Positions 25,008 through 34,518 of a stretch of 64,000 nt of DNA are shown here, in pieces (position 1 is the first letter of the stretch; every line of letters starts with the position of its first letter). The translations under genes were made by a program, and so were the position numbers. Location: the NCBI GenBank assembly GCA_045602385.1, contig JAZSBL010000045.1, positions 1 through 64,000 on the forward strand, given 5' to 3'. The stretch comes from SVTX01 sp045602385. GTDB lineage: Bacteria > Bacillota > Clostridia > Oscillospirales > CAG-272. The notes under the pieces were generated by a model. That model was not told the origin of the DNA. It saw only the letters and a program-made list of their open reading frames with translations, and searched no databases.

Positions 25008-27133
25008 TCTTCTTTTTCCTTTTTATTTTTGATATATTTGTTGTAAAGGAAGGATATGAGCGGGATTATGAGAAGCGAGAAGAGTGAAGGCCAGGATTCC
25101 TTGATCTTGGCAATAAGCGTGCTTACAAGCGGGACTCCGGAATCGCTGAGTGTGATTGCAAGATATACGCAAAGATATATGAACACCGCAGCCAGAGAAA
25201 GCAGAACGAAGAAAGATTTTTTGTATATTTTCATCGCTTTGTTTTGAGCGCGAAGCTCGCGGTTCTCGTTTTCTATGGTATCTATCTCAAGACGGGTCTT
25301 TTGGTATGTGTGGATCTGATTTTCAAAAGCGTGGTATTCGTGCGGGAAGTTACCGGTTTTAAAAATAATTTCGGTAAGATCGTCTATTGGGAACGAAACA
25401 ACTGTTTCGAACTTGTAGAGAGTGCATACCGTCTGAAGCGCCTCTTCAAGGGGCATACGCTTGAGATTTATGCGACGGAGATAAAGGACCATGTCGAAGA
25501 GCAGCTCTCGAATGTGCTCCTTTTCTCTGCGATCCGACACTATACCGTACATATCGATCATGTATGATGCAACGATTGCGGTAACGTATGAATTGAAAAG
25601 CTCGCCACCCTCGCTGATGTTGTCCCTTACGTATTGGGCAAGACCGCAAAGCATGCGCTCCTCGCCGATCTCGACTGCAATTTTAAGGATCTTTATAAAA
25701 TCGTATTCGGTTATATACTCAAAACGACTGTCGATAACGTCACGGATCACGTCAGAGCATGTGTCTGCGAGGTATTTGGGACGATTGGCTTCCGCAAGAG
25801 AGAGCGCGCTGTGTCGTTCAAGTATCTCTCTGACGGAGCTTACGTCCTTGTTTTTCTTTATGTAGCTGTATGCGGCGCGTGTAAGCTCGTCGCCGTGTCC
25901 GAGAAAATGATAAAACATCCAGTGCGCCTTACAGGTCGCTCCAAAGGTTTTGTCATATGAGCCGTCTTCCTTCAGGTGGGGGGCCATAAGCTCCAGAACG
26001 TGGGAGATCGCCTGCTTGTCATACTTGCCCGCAGTCATGCCCTCGTTTTCAAACTCCTTAAGCTTGTCCAATATCTCCACGGTTTTCATAAAGCTTCCCA
26101 AAATGAATCCGCTGGACAGATCCTCTTGTATCTTAAGCTCAAGCTTGGAGAACATCAGCGCCAGGCTCTTGTCGGTCGAGTGAACGGTAAACGAATCTGA
26201 TTTTTCAAACCGCTTGTCGTTGATTTCTATAAGCTTTACGCCATATTTTTCAACGATGTCGGTTATTCTGGGGGGCAGTGATGCCATCAGATCCTGATTT
26301 ACCAGGATCGTACTGTGTATGCCTAGTCGGGCGTTTTTTATAAGATCGTCAACGCTCTCATCGTCAACGGTATACTTTTTGTAATAAAATTTGTTGTTTT
26401 CAAGCGAGTTTAGGAAGTAGCTGAAGCCGAGAGTGTCGTTCGCCTCGCTCTGCAGTATCGCGAGAGAATGGTTATCGGACAGCAAATTTATAAGAATGTT
26501 ATAAAGCAGCTTGATATGCTTTTGGTAGTCCAGAAGCAGAGAGGAGAAAATAATTTTACGGTTGTTATGCTTTGAGATTACCGAGTTGCCGAGGCTGTCG
26601 GTCATAATGGGGGACCACGTGCCCTCGGCAGAGCGCATCAAAAGCCAGTATTTACCTGAAACGGCAGTGTTTTTGTAGCATGTATCGATTACCTCGTCAA
26701 CGCCAATCTTGTTGGGGAACGTAAAATACGCTTCAACGCTGCCCGCGCCGCATTGCAAGGATATATATTTTTCCGCATAGCTGCTTTCAAGGCGCAGGAT
26801 CGAATCATCAATAAAGGGGAAGGGATTATCAATGCCTTTAAGGTTGTTTTGATGTAGCAAAAGGCATGCGCCGCCCTTGTCCAGATAAGCTCGGAACATG
26901 TCGGCAAAAGTGGGATCGGATACGTGCTGATAAATGTTTTTGTCATTAAATGCGTTGGTGGCGAAAATTACACAGTCTGTCTTGTCGGGGTCAAGAGAAG
27001 AGTTCAGTCGATCTATATTTTCTCTTGTAAAGCTGGTAAGCTCAAAGCCAAGATCGGAGAGATCCTTTCTAAGATCGGCGTATGAGTAATTTCGCATCTC
27101 GGAAATGTTTTGTACCAAAGCGAGCTTAAACAT
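25004..27133 (-). CDS. Unrecognised large protein, putative ThuA/amidotransferase-like head and membrane tail
   Basis: About 709 residues; not assigned to a family with confidence. The first ~230 residues look like an alpha/beta flavodoxin/ThuA-like region (LALVQNIS, DCVIFATNAFND, YLDKGGACLLLHQNN). A helical middle (about 360-600) has the look of helix-pair repeats. A coiled-coil (LEIDTIENENRELRAQNKA) leads into two membrane helices (FFVLLSLAAVFIYLCVYLAI and LFSLLIIPLISFLYNKYI) and a Lys/Glu tail (KNKKEKEE). The architecture suggests a membrane-tethered sensor or enzyme. It is translationally coupled to the EamA transporter. ATG at 27133 follows an AGAGG site; the frame extends further without one. 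Confidence 0.6.
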   Translation of the reverse strand: MFKLALVQNISEMRNYSYADLRKDLSDLGFELTSFTRENIDRLNSSLDPDKTDCVIFATNAFNDKNIYQHVSDPTFADMFRAYLDKGGACLLLHQNNLKGIDNPFPFIDDSILRLESSYAEKYISLQCGAGSVEAYFTFPNKIGVDEVIDTCYKNTAVSGKYWLLMRSAEGTWSPIMTDSLGNSVISKHNNRKIIFSSLLLDYQKHIKLLYNILINLLSDNHSLAILQSEANDTLGFSYFLNSLENNKFYYKKYTVDDESVDDLIKNARLGIHSTILVNQDLMASLPPRITDIVEKYGVKLIEINDKRFEKSDSFTVHSTDKSLALMFSKLELKIQEDLSSGFILGSFMKTVEILDKLKEFENEGMTAGKYDKQAISHVLELMAPHLKEDGSYDKTFGATCKAHWMFYHFLGHGDELTRAAYSYIKKNKDVSSVREILERHSALSLAEANRPKYLADTCSDVIRDVIDSRFEYITEYDFIKILKIAVEIGEERMLCGLAQYVRDNISEGGELFNSYVTAIVASYMIDMYGIVSDRREKEHIRELLFDMVLYLRRINLKRMPLEEALQTVCTLYKFETVVSFPIDDLTEIIFKTGNFPHEYHAFENQIHTYQKTRLEIDTIENENRELRAQNKAMKIYKKSFFVLLSLAAVFIYLCVYLAITLSDSGVPLVSTLIAKIKESWPSLFSLLIIPLISFLYNKYIKNKKEKEE

Positions 27134-27184
27134 AAAAACCTCTGTCAATAAAAATTTCTTGAAACGCTGTTTATGCGGAAGCAT

Positions 27185-27200
27185 GCCGCCTGTCGGCGGC
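27185..27200 (-). terminator. Small GC-rich hairpin after glnN
   Basis: GCCGCC/GGCGGC with a 4-base loop, 6 bases after the glnN stop on the minus strand. There is no T-run, so it may only attenuate read-through into the next gene. Confidence 0.4.
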
Positions 27201-27205
27201 GAATG

Positions 27206-29299
27206 TTATTGCTTGAGGGTCATCTCACCGTATGAGGGGAGAGGCCAGAGTGACGAGGGAACAAGCGACTCTGCGCTGTCCACGGCGCGGCGAAGCGAAT
27301 TCATGAGCGGAATAACCTTTTCCTTGTATGCAAACGCAGAGAGCCTGAAATCAGGCTCTTTTTCCGCGGTGCTTGCGGCGCTTCTGAGCTTATCAGCGGT
27401 CTCGAATGCCTCTGTTGCCAGAATAGACAGGTCGGCAATTACGCGTCGCTCAAGGCCGGAATGGAGATTGGAGCCGAATATCGCCTGCTTGTCCTTTGCG
27501 GTGCGCGTAAGATCGCCTATATATGCCTCAATTGCGGGGATTATCTTCTTGTTTGTCATATCGACCATAGTCTTTGCCTCGATATCGATAATGTTGGAGT
27601 AGTTTTCAAACATTATCTCCTCGCGTGCGCGAAGCTCCACCTCGCTCATTACGCCAAGTGAGGTAAAGAGGGCGATATTCTTTTCTGCGGTAATAGAGGA
27701 GAGGGAATCGATCGAGGTCTTAAAGTTTAGCAAGCCGCGGCGCTCTGCCTCCTCGGGCCACTTTGATGAGTAGCCGTTACCGTTGAATATGATTCTCTTG
27801 TGTGCCTTGAGCGTATTCTTTATAAGCTTTTTGGCATCCTTTTCAATATTGTTTGTACCGTCAAGCTTGTCGGCAAAGTCCTTGAGTATCTTTGCTACCG
27901 CGGTGTTAAGCATAATGTTGGCAAGCGCGATGTTCTGCGACGAGCCTACCATTCTGAACTCAAACTTGTTGCCTGTGAATGCAAAGGGAGATGTTCTGTT
28001 ACGGTCTGTGGAGTCGTAGCGGAAGGTGGGGACGCTGGGAACACCGAGGTCCATTGTGCGACGAGCCTTGTCGGTGTAGTCGGTCTCACCGATGATCGCC
28101 TCAACAAGCTCCTCAAGCTCATCGCCAAGGAATATCGAAACGATGGCAGGGGGCGCTTCGTCCGCGCCAAGACGGTGGTCGTTGCCGGCAGTAGCAACCG
28201 ATACGCGGAGCAGATCCTGATAATCGTCAACCGCCTTGATTATAGCCGACATGAAAAGCAAAAACTGGGTGTTAGATGCGGGATTTTTACCTGCGGAGAG
28301 CAGATTCTTACCCGTGTCAGTGCCGATAGACCAGTTGTTGTGCTTACCAGAGCCGTTGATGCCGGCGTAGGGCTTCTCGTGCAGGAGCGCAACAAGACCG
28401 TGACGCTCTGCCACTCTCTTGATCATTTCCATGACGATAAGGTTCTGGTCTACCGCTACGTTTGTTGTAACGTATACGGGGGCAAGCTCGTGCTGAGAGG
28501 GGGCAACCTCGTTATGCTTGGTCTTAGATGTGATACCAAGCTTCCAAAGCTCCTCGTCAAGCTCGTGCATAAAGTCGGATATTTTCGTCTTGAGGGGGCC
28601 GTAGTAGTGGTCCTCAAGCTGCTGTGTCTTAGGTGCGGGATTGCCAAAAAGGGTTCTTCCCGTGTAGAGGAGATCGTCGCGGCGATCGTAGTACTCCTTG
28701 TTGATAAGGAAATATTCCTGCTCTGCGCCTACCGATGTGGATACGCGCGTTGCGGTATTGTCACCGAAGAGCGCGAGAATACGGAGCGCGTGCTCACTGA
28801 GGGCGTCCATGGAGCGGAGCAAGGGTGTCTTTGTATCAAGAGCATCACCCGTGTATGAGCAGAACACCGTAGGGATATAAAGTGTTTTATCCTTTATAAA
28901 GGCATAGGAAGAGGGGTCCCAAGCCGTATATCCGCGCGCGTTACAGGTTTCGCGGAGACCGCCGGAGGGGAACGACGAGGCGTCGGATTCTCCCTTGATA
29001 AGCTCCTTGCCGGAAAACTCCATAACCACCTTGTCGCCACCTATCGGGGAGATAAAGGAGTCGTGCTTTTCGGCCGTAACGCTGGTTAATGGCTGGAACC
29101 AGTGGGTATAGTGGGTTGCGCCCTTTTCAACCGCCCAATCCTTCATCGCGTTTGCGACTACGTTGGCAATTGAAACGTCGATCGTTTTTCCTGTCTGAAT
29201 GGTGTATGTAAGGGACTTGTATACGTCCTTGGGGAGTCTTTGACGCATGACGGCGTCGTTAAAAACCATACAACCAAAGATTTCGGGAATATTAGACAT
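27206..29299 (-). CDS. glnN: Glutamine synthetase type III (GlnN)
   Basis: About 697 residues, the expected type III length (type I is ~470). GSIII-specific N-terminus (IPEIFGCMVFNDAVM) is present, with catalytic stretches LHEKPYAGINGSGKHNNWS, AGNDHRLGADEAPPA, and TAFRMVGSSQN-like FRMVGSSQNIALANIM. It forms glutamine from glutamate, ammonia and ATP. ATG at 29299 has AAAGGCGG upstream; upstream Met codons lack a ribosome site. A strong sigma-A promoter sits ~50-75 bp upstream. Confidence 0.95.
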   Translation of the reverse strand: MSNIPEIFGCMVFNDAVMRQRLPKDVYKSLTYTIQTGKTIDVSIANVVANAMKDWAVEKGATHYTHWFQPLTSVTAEKHDSFISPIGGDKVVMEFSGKELIKGESDASSFPSGGLRETCNARGYTAWDPSSYAFIKDKTLYIPTVFCSYTGDALDTKTPLLRSMDALSEHALRILALFGDNTATRVSTSVGAEQEYFLINKEYYDRRDDLLYTGRTLFGNPAPKTQQLEDHYYGPLKTKISDFMHELDEELWKLGITSKTKHNEVAPSQHELAPVYVTTNVAVDQNLIVMEMIKRVAERHGLVALLHEKPYAGINGSGKHNNWSIGTDTGKNLLSAGKNPASNTQFLLFMSAIIKAVDDYQDLLRVSVATAGNDHRLGADEAPPAIVSIFLGDELEELVEAIIGETDYTDKARRTMDLGVPSVPTFRYDSTDRNRTSPFAFTGNKFEFRMVGSSQNIALANIMLNTAVAKILKDFADKLDGTNNIEKDAKKLIKNTLKAHKRIIFNGNGYSSKWPEEAERRGLLNFKTSIDSLSSITAEKNIALFTSLGVMSEVELRAREEIMFENYSNIIDIEAKTMVDMTNKKIIPAIEAYIGDLTRTAKDKQAIFGSNLHSGLERRVIADLSILATEAFETADKLRSAASTAEKEPDFRLSAFAYKEKVIPLMNSLRRAVDSAESLVPSSLWPLPSYGEMTLKQ

Positions 29300-29347
29300 G
29301 ATATACCGCCTTTCCATTAAAAAGAAACATTCTCGCATTATATACTG

Positions 29348-29376
29348 ATTATATATCGAAAACGTTTACTTGTCAA
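29348..29376 (-). promoter_or_regulatory. Sigma-A promoter of glnN
   Basis: Minus-strand TTGACA (29371-29376), 17-bp spacer, TATAAT (29348-29353). Confidence 0.8.
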
Positions 29377-29391
29377 GGGAAAAGCGACTTT

Positions 29392-31980
29392 TTATTCGAT
29401 TATTATCACCGTTATCGAAATATCGTCGCGGGGTTTATTGTCGGGGGTGTTTTTTCTGGCAAGCATAAGCAGCTTGTCGCGCAGCAGCTCGCACTCGGAT
29501 TCAGGGCGCGATGAGGCGCTCTCTCTTTTACTCATATACTCGCACAAAAATTCAACAAGCCAAGGGCAATCCTCGCAGTCCGGGCAGCATCCGTCCGACA
29601 TCATGATGATTATATCGCCCCGCTTGGTATCGAATTTACTTATTTTTGTATCGGCATCCTTGAGTATTCCGATAGGCATGGTTCGCGAATAGACCTTGAA
29701 TACGGTCGAACCGCGTGCGATATAGGTTGGCGCGGCACCGCTTTTCAGAAATGATGCTGTTCCGCTTATCAGATCAAGCTCGCAAAGGTCAACCGTTGCA
29801 GAGCATTCGCCTCCGCGGCCCATATTTTCGTTTCGCAAGACATTGTTCAGCATTTTTACGGTAATATCTGCACGGTTGCCCGCCAAGAGCATTTTTTCAA
29901 TAAACATGGAGCAGACGCCGGAAACAAATGCCGCCTCCTCTCCACTTCCCATTCCGTCGCTTATCAGGGAGTAGAAATAGGAGGAGCTTGTCACAAAGCT
30001 GTTAGAGGTGTCTCCGCATACCTCGTCCGAGGTGTCGCTTTTTTTGAAGGGATCAACGTAAAGATCGTCTGCAAGGAGCACGGGCTCGCAGCACTCGTTC
30101 TCTGCGGGGATATTGCCTTTAGCGCATCTTGCGCGGAAAAGAGGCTTTGAGGACAGGCGCATGACTCCGCCGTCACGCCCCGCCTCAAATGAGGGCTCAC
30201 CTAAGGATGCGCCGACTATCTCGCTTATCCGCTGGCGCAGGGAATCGGCACGCTTGGCGCTTATCTTTTCAGCAGAGGGGATCCCCTTTATTATTATATT
30301 TTTGCATCGCTTTCCCCATACAACGACACCCGCGGTCCTGAATCCTTCGTCAAACAGAACCTCGCATATCTTTTCTGCGGATTTAGGGTCTGCTTCATAT
30401 TCTTCGCTGTCGTTCTCAAGCGCATCGCGCAGTATTTCGTTTATATCATCGTAGCTTGATGCGAAAAATGAAAGATTTCCGTCCTTGATAATGTTTTCGG
30501 TGGCAGTTTCAAGAGATCTGTTTGCACCCTCGATAAGACGATCGTACATTGTACAGCGCGAGAGGAATTTTTTATCCAGATCATCCTTTGCCACCGTCCC
30601 CTTTTTGTGAAGCGCGACCGTCATTCTGGTGACGGTGTCAAGAGTGGAGGGGTATTCGGAGCCGTAGCAAAGCTCACGTCCGCGGCAGTCGCGGCATACA
30701 GAATCAAACGTTGCCTCGCAAATTCTTTGAAGCCCGAGTGCATCGGGTCTGCGGCGCTTGTCGGAAAGCTTGTAAAAGGTTTCGGAAAGTGTTGAGAAAA
30801 CCTCGGAAAGGGCAGAGATACGCTCCCTGACTGCAAGGTTCTTGTTCTTTTCGGTGACCGCCTCGGCGAAATATACTCCACCCGCCATCATGGCGCGGTT
30901 GAAGGGAGCGCACATCATTTCGCGGTACTTGTCGACTATCATATACACGGGGATAGCCAGAAGCATTGGTGGAAGAACTCCGACAAGACCGTCTGTTCCT
31001 CCTATGTAGTAGCACCAGACAACCACTGCGGCGCATACAAGCGCGAGTCCGGCACCTCTCCTTACGGCGGAAACAAGAAAGAAAAGAATTGCAGATAAAG
31101 TCAGAAGCGGCATATATATAGGGTCAAGAACAAGCCCGAACAGTATTGCTGCAACGCCGCCCTGTAAAAGTCCGTATGCAGAGGTGGCGCAGAGCGTAAG
31201 GAGCATTGCAACGAAGGGTGACATCGGCATGCCGATAACCGTCATGCCGCGGGCAACGAATACCGCCAACATACCGATAGAGGCAAGCGAGAGGGCGCGG
31301 TGATATTTGAACAAGCCTCCCACATCTCCAAAGAAACCGGCAAGCAACAGACAGAGAAAAGGACATGCGGCGGTCAAAAACAGCGTGCCCCATAGTGCGT
31401 AAAAGGAAAAATCCTGTCCTATAAGCAAAAACAGACCGCCAAGCAGACCGCAGGCTGCCGCGGCAAGCGCGCGCATCGATAGCTTTTCGTCAAACAATCG
31501 AGGTGTCGCATTTGCCGTTGAATCGCCCGTATCCTCCACCGGTATGGCCCTTTCGGGCAGATCGGGAGCATATTTAATGATCGCCGTTTCGTTTGAAACG
31601 GATATGCTTGAAGAATCTGCAAGCGCCATGGGTATGTATGTCAGCAGGATTCGCAAAAGAGGAGTTGCAACAGCGGCAAAAATAAAGGATTGGGGAAGCC
31701 CTCCTGTAAGCGCAAGAATCACTAATCCTACCGATATTGGGAGCATTTTTCGCCTTGATGAGCATAAAAGTACGATGCAAAGGGGATATGTAGAGAAAAG
31801 CAGCTTTGCGCCGCCGAGCAAAAATGATATTGTGGCGCAAAGCGCGAAGTCCACGCAAAATCGCAATCTGGCACGGACCTCAACCTCGTCTTTATCGCGC
31901 AGCTTGTCCGCGATGGATTTAAACAACGGTCTTTTTTTGTCAACTTTATTTTTATCTGTGTTTTTGTCGGTATTCTGCAT
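29392..31980 (-). CDS. spoIIE: Stage II sporulation protein E
   Basis: 862 residues. An N-terminal cytoplasmic segment and about ten membrane helices (residues ~45-360) are followed by a linker and a C-terminal PP2C phosphatase domain: LISDGMGSGEEAAFVSG and IIMMSDGCCPDCEDCPW hold metal-binding Asp residues. SpoIIE dephosphorylates SpoIIAA to switch on sigma-F in the forespore and helps shape the polar septum. Length is close to Bacillus SpoIIE (827). RBS AAGGA precedes the ATG. Confidence 0.94.
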   Translation of the reverse strand: MQNTDKNTDKNKVDKKRPLFKSIADKLRDKDEVEVRARLRFCVDFALCATISFLLGGAKLLFSTYPLCIVLLCSSRRKMLPISVGLVILALTGGLPQSFIFAAVATPLLRILLTYIPMALADSSSISVSNETAIIKYAPDLPERAIPVEDTGDSTANATPRLFDEKLSMRALAAAACGLLGGLFLLIGQDFSFYALWGTLFLTAACPFLCLLLAGFFGDVGGLFKYHRALSLASIGMLAVFVARGMTVIGMPMSPFVAMLLTLCATSAYGLLQGGVAAILFGLVLDPIYMPLLTLSAILFFLVSAVRRGAGLALVCAAVVVWCYYIGGTDGLVGVLPPMLLAIPVYMIVDKYREMMCAPFNRAMMAGGVYFAEAVTEKNKNLAVRERISALSEVFSTLSETFYKLSDKRRRPDALGLQRICEATFDSVCRDCRGRELCYGSEYPSTLDTVTRMTVALHKKGTVAKDDLDKKFLSRCTMYDRLIEGANRSLETATENIIKDGNLSFFASSYDDINEILRDALENDSEEYEADPKSAEKICEVLFDEGFRTAGVVVWGKRCKNIIIKGIPSAEKISAKRADSLRQRISEIVGASLGEPSFEAGRDGGVMRLSSKPLFRARCAKGNIPAENECCEPVLLADDLYVDPFKKSDTSDEVCGDTSNSFVTSSSYFYSLISDGMGSGEEAAFVSGVCSMFIEKMLLAGNRADITVKMLNNVLRNENMGRGGECSATVDLCELDLISGTASFLKSGAAPTYIARGSTVFKVYSRTMPIGILKDADTKISKFDTKRGDIIIMMSDGCCPDCEDCPWLVEFLCEYMSKRESASSRPESECELLRDKLLMLARKNTPDNKPRDDISITVIIIE

Positions 31981-32030
31981 TTTGATATGTCCTTCTTCTT
32001 TGTAAAATGGTAAAAAATCGCTTTAAGTAC

Positions 32031-32065
32031 ATTATAATACGCTCTCAACGCGGAATTTGTCACAA
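32031..32065 (-). promoter_or_regulatory. Candidate spoIIE promoter with Spo0A-like box
   Basis: Minus-strand TATAAT at 32031-32036 without a good -35 at 17 bp. TTTGTCACAA on the plus strand (32056-32065) matches the 0A box TTTGTCGAAA at eight of ten positions. Spo0A-activated spoII promoters characteristically use off-spacing -35 elements, so this is plausible but unproven. Confidence 0.35.
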
Positions 32066-32107
32066 TAAAGAGACGTCAAAAAATTTTGAGAAAAATCTTT
32101 GCGGACC

Positions 32108-32136
32108 TTGACAACAGCGTGTGCTTTTGCTATAAT
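32108..32136 (+). promoter_or_regulatory. Sigma-A promoter of the GntR-ABC operon
   Basis: TTGACA (32108-32113), 17-bp spacer, TATAAT (32131-32136). A tandem direct repeat ATAATACAG-ATAATACAG (about 32148-32165) lies in the leader and may be the GntR operator. Confidence 0.8.
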
Positions 32137-32189
32137 CAAGTCAGAGGATAATACAGATAATACAGATTTCGAAAGGAGGGGGTGAGCCG

Positions 32190-32537
32190 ATGCGCACAAG
32201 ATTTACAGGGAAACAGGACATCTACCTTGAAATAGCCGAGCGATATAAGGAATATATTAAGCTTGGTGTTATTAAAAGGGGAGAGAAGCTACCAAGCGTT
32301 CGTACTCTTGCGGGGGAGCTTGGAGTAAATCCGAATACGGTGGCAAAGGCATATTCTGTTCTTGAGGAGGATGGCTTGGTCAAATCCCTGCCTAAGAAGG
32401 GTGCGTTTGTAACCTATGGAGGGGATTCAAAATCAGAGTCCGATCAAAAAAACATTATTATCGCCCTGAAGGACATGGGTGTACCAAAGGAAAGCATTTT
32501 AAAATGGATAGAGGAGGTGTATACAGACAATGATTGA
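32190..32537 (+). CDS. GntR family transcriptional regulator (YtrA subfamily)
   Basis: 115 residues: N-terminal winged helix-turn-helix (LPSVRTLAGELGVNPNTVAKAYSVLEEDGLV) and a short C-terminal helix, the YtrA-type architecture that typically represses an adjacent ABC transporter operon responding to cell-envelope antibiotics. GGAGGGGG precedes the ATG. It overlaps the ATPase gene by 8 bp. Confidence 0.92.
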   Translation: MRTRFTGKQDIYLEIAERYKEYIKLGVIKRGEKLPSVRTLAGELGVNPNTVAKAYSVLEEDGLVKSLPKKGAFVTYGGDSKSESDQKNIIIALKDMGVPKESILKWIEEVYTDND

Positions 32538-33420
32538 GATCAAGGGACTTTCGTATAAAATCGGCGATAAGCAGATACTGAAGGATGTCGATTTGAAGCT
32601 TTGTGAGGGCAGTGTCATGGGACTTGTCGGCGTCAACGGCGCCGGAAAGACCACGCTTTTAAGGCTCATTTCCGGGGTATACATTGCAGAGAAAGGTGAT
32701 ATACTGATCGATGGTTTAAGTGTTGAGGATGAGCGCGCGAGAAAAGCTCTGTTCTTTCTCCCTGATGATCCGTATTACACGGCGCATACGACCGGCAATA
32801 GTCTTTTCGAGCTGTACAGGACTTTTTACCCGAATATAAGACGCGATGTGTTCCTGTCACATATGCAAGCCTTCAATCTGGACGAGAAAAAGCCGATACA
32901 CAACTTCTCCAAGGGGATGAAAAGACAGCTTTTTGTGGCGCTTGCACTTGCGGTAGGACCTAAATATCTTTTACTTGACGAGGCATTTGACGGACTTGAT
33001 CCTTTAGCTCGTCTTTCCTTTAAAAATGCTATCAACCAAGCCGTTGAGGAGGAGGGAATGAGTGTTATTATTTCAAGCCATTCCCTGCGTGAGCTTGAGG
33101 ATTTCTGCGATTCCTATGCTCTTATAGACAGGATGACAGTAACCTCATCGGGTGATATTGCCGAGAAGATGAATAGCTTTTGTAAATTTCAGCTTGCGTT
33201 TACCGAGGAGTTCGAGGAAGATATATTTGATGGGTTTCCTTATGTTTCTCTTGAAAAGAGCGGCAGATTTGTCCGCATAGTTTTAAGAGGAGATGCCAAG
33301 GAAATGCTCTCCGCGCTTGAAAATTTAAATCCCGTGATAGTTGAAGAGATGCCCATGGATTTTGAGGAGTTGTTCATTCACGAGGTAGAGAAGGGGGGGC
33401 AGAAAAATGACCGCCTTTAA
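32530..33420 (+). CDS. ABC transporter ATP-binding protein
   Basis: 296 residues. Walker A GVNGAGKTTLL, ABC signature NFSKGMKRQLF, Walker B YLLLDEAFDGLD and the His-loop SSHSLRE are present. The SKGM-type signature matches the YtrB/exporter-like class. A C-terminal ~80-residue regulatory extension follows. It forms a complex with the next-encoded permease, overlapping it by 14 bp, under GntR control. Confidence 0.93.
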   Translation: MIEIKGLSYKIGDKQILKDVDLKLCEGSVMGLVGVNGAGKTTLLRLISGVYIAEKGDILIDGLSVEDERARKALFFLPDDPYYTAHTTGNSLFELYRTFYPNIRRDVFLSHMQAFNLDEKKPIHNFSKGMKRQLFVALALAVGPKYLLLDEAFDGLDPLARLSFKNAINQAVEEEGMSVIISSHSLRELEDFCDSYALIDRMTVTSSGDIAEKMNSFCKFQLAFTEEFEEDIFDGFPYVSLEKSGRFVRIVLRGDAKEMLSALENLNPVIVEEMPMDFEELFIHEVEKGGQKNDRL

Positions 33421-34474
33421 GAGATATTTTGTTTACAGACTAAAGCAAGGTAGCTTAAGAACCCTGGTTTTTACCGTGCTGTCGGTGATGATATGCATGA
33501 GCATAACAAACAGCTATATTGCGCCGGAGCTTGACATACACAAGTCAACGGGTATAGAGATGCTGGCAACTGCACTTGGTGTGTTTTGTTGTCTGATACC
33601 TATGCTTGAGCTGTCGGGATTTAAAAACAGAAGGAATCTTGATACCCTATATTTCTTCCCGATCAAAAGAGAGAGGATGGCGCTTGTCCATTACCTTTCG
33701 GGGGCGTGTCAGGTGTTTATCATTTATACCTTCACCTTCACTGCGGTTTTGCTTACGTTGGCAATAAAGACCAGCTGCTTCAGTCTTGTATACATGCCGC
33801 TTTATTACGTTTGCTCGTTAGCGGCGGGAATGGTGCTTTATTCTATCGTCTGTCTTATTTTCAGTGAGGCGAACAGTGTAACGGATGGCGTAGTGTTTGT
33901 TGCGCTGTGGTTCTTTGCGATTTATGTGGTAATGTTCTGCTTCAGATCTTACGTCCTTCGTCCGTTCCTGGTTGGTACGGATGTGTGGATAGAGACATCA
34001 TCCCTGTCGGCGTGGTGGCCGTTATACGCACCGCTGAACAATCTAACGGTCATCTTCCAGAATCTGATAGAGACCAACCAGCAGGACCTGCCATACGATT
34101 ATACCGCCGTCTACGCCGAGGAATATATGTCACGTGCATATATGTTTGCGGTATGGGGGCTGACGGGAATCCTTGCCACCGTTGGATTTTTCACAAGATT
34201 CAAGCACAAGGACGCGCATATGGCGGGCGATGTGTCTAATTCAATATTCGGATATAAGCTTTTGATACCTGTTTACGGCTACGCGCTTTTGCTTATGTAC
34301 AGTGACCTTGATATAATGACAATATTGATATTTGCCATGATGTTGATAGGTTACTTCATCTATCGCAGAGGATTCAAGATAAAGAAGAAAGACATTATCT
34401 TCATCTTATGCGGGATTATACCCGTGATACTGTCTGCCGTCCTAAACAATCTTGAAAACACAACTATATTTTAA
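33407..34474 (+). CDS. ABC transporter permease
   Basis: 355 residues, about eight membrane helices with an ABC-2-like arrangement; hydrophilic termini, a large mid-loop (about 195-240). No close subfamily recognised. Encoded in an overlapping operon with its ATPase and GntR regulator; cargo unknown, possibly an envelope-stress or peptide efflux system. Confidence 0.85.
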   Translation: MTAFKRYFVYRLKQGSLRTLVFTVLSVMICMSITNSYIAPELDIHKSTGIEMLATALGVFCCLIPMLELSGFKNRRNLDTLYFFPIKRERMALVHYLSGACQVFIIYTFTFTAVLLTLAIKTSCFSLVYMPLYYVCSLAAGMVLYSIVCLIFSEANSVTDGVVFVALWFFAIYVVMFCFRSYVLRPFLVGTDVWIETSSLSAWWPLYAPLNNLTVIFQNLIETNQQDLPYDYTAVYAEEYMSRAYMFAVWGLTGILATVGFFTRFKHKDAHMAGDVSNSIFGYKLLIPVYGYALLLMYSDLDIMTILIFAMMLIGYFIYRRGFKIKKKDIIFILCGIIPVILSAVLNNLENTTIF

Positions 34475-34483
34475 ACAAAAAGA

Positions 34484-34518
34484 AATCGGCTCGGACCTGT
34501 GTCCGAGCCGATTGTGTT
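34484..34518 (+). terminator. Terminator of the GntR-ABC operon
   Basis: AATCGGCTCGGAC (34484-34496) pairs with GTCCGAGCCGATT (34501-34513) over CTGT, followed by GTGTTTT. It lies convergent with a small minus-strand gene and likely serves both. Confidence 0.88.

Noticed and set aside
27800..28858. A 352-codon plus-strand frame opposite glnN
   Set aside because: Composition is that of a shadow frame (Cys/Val/Arg-rich) and glnN is unambiguous.
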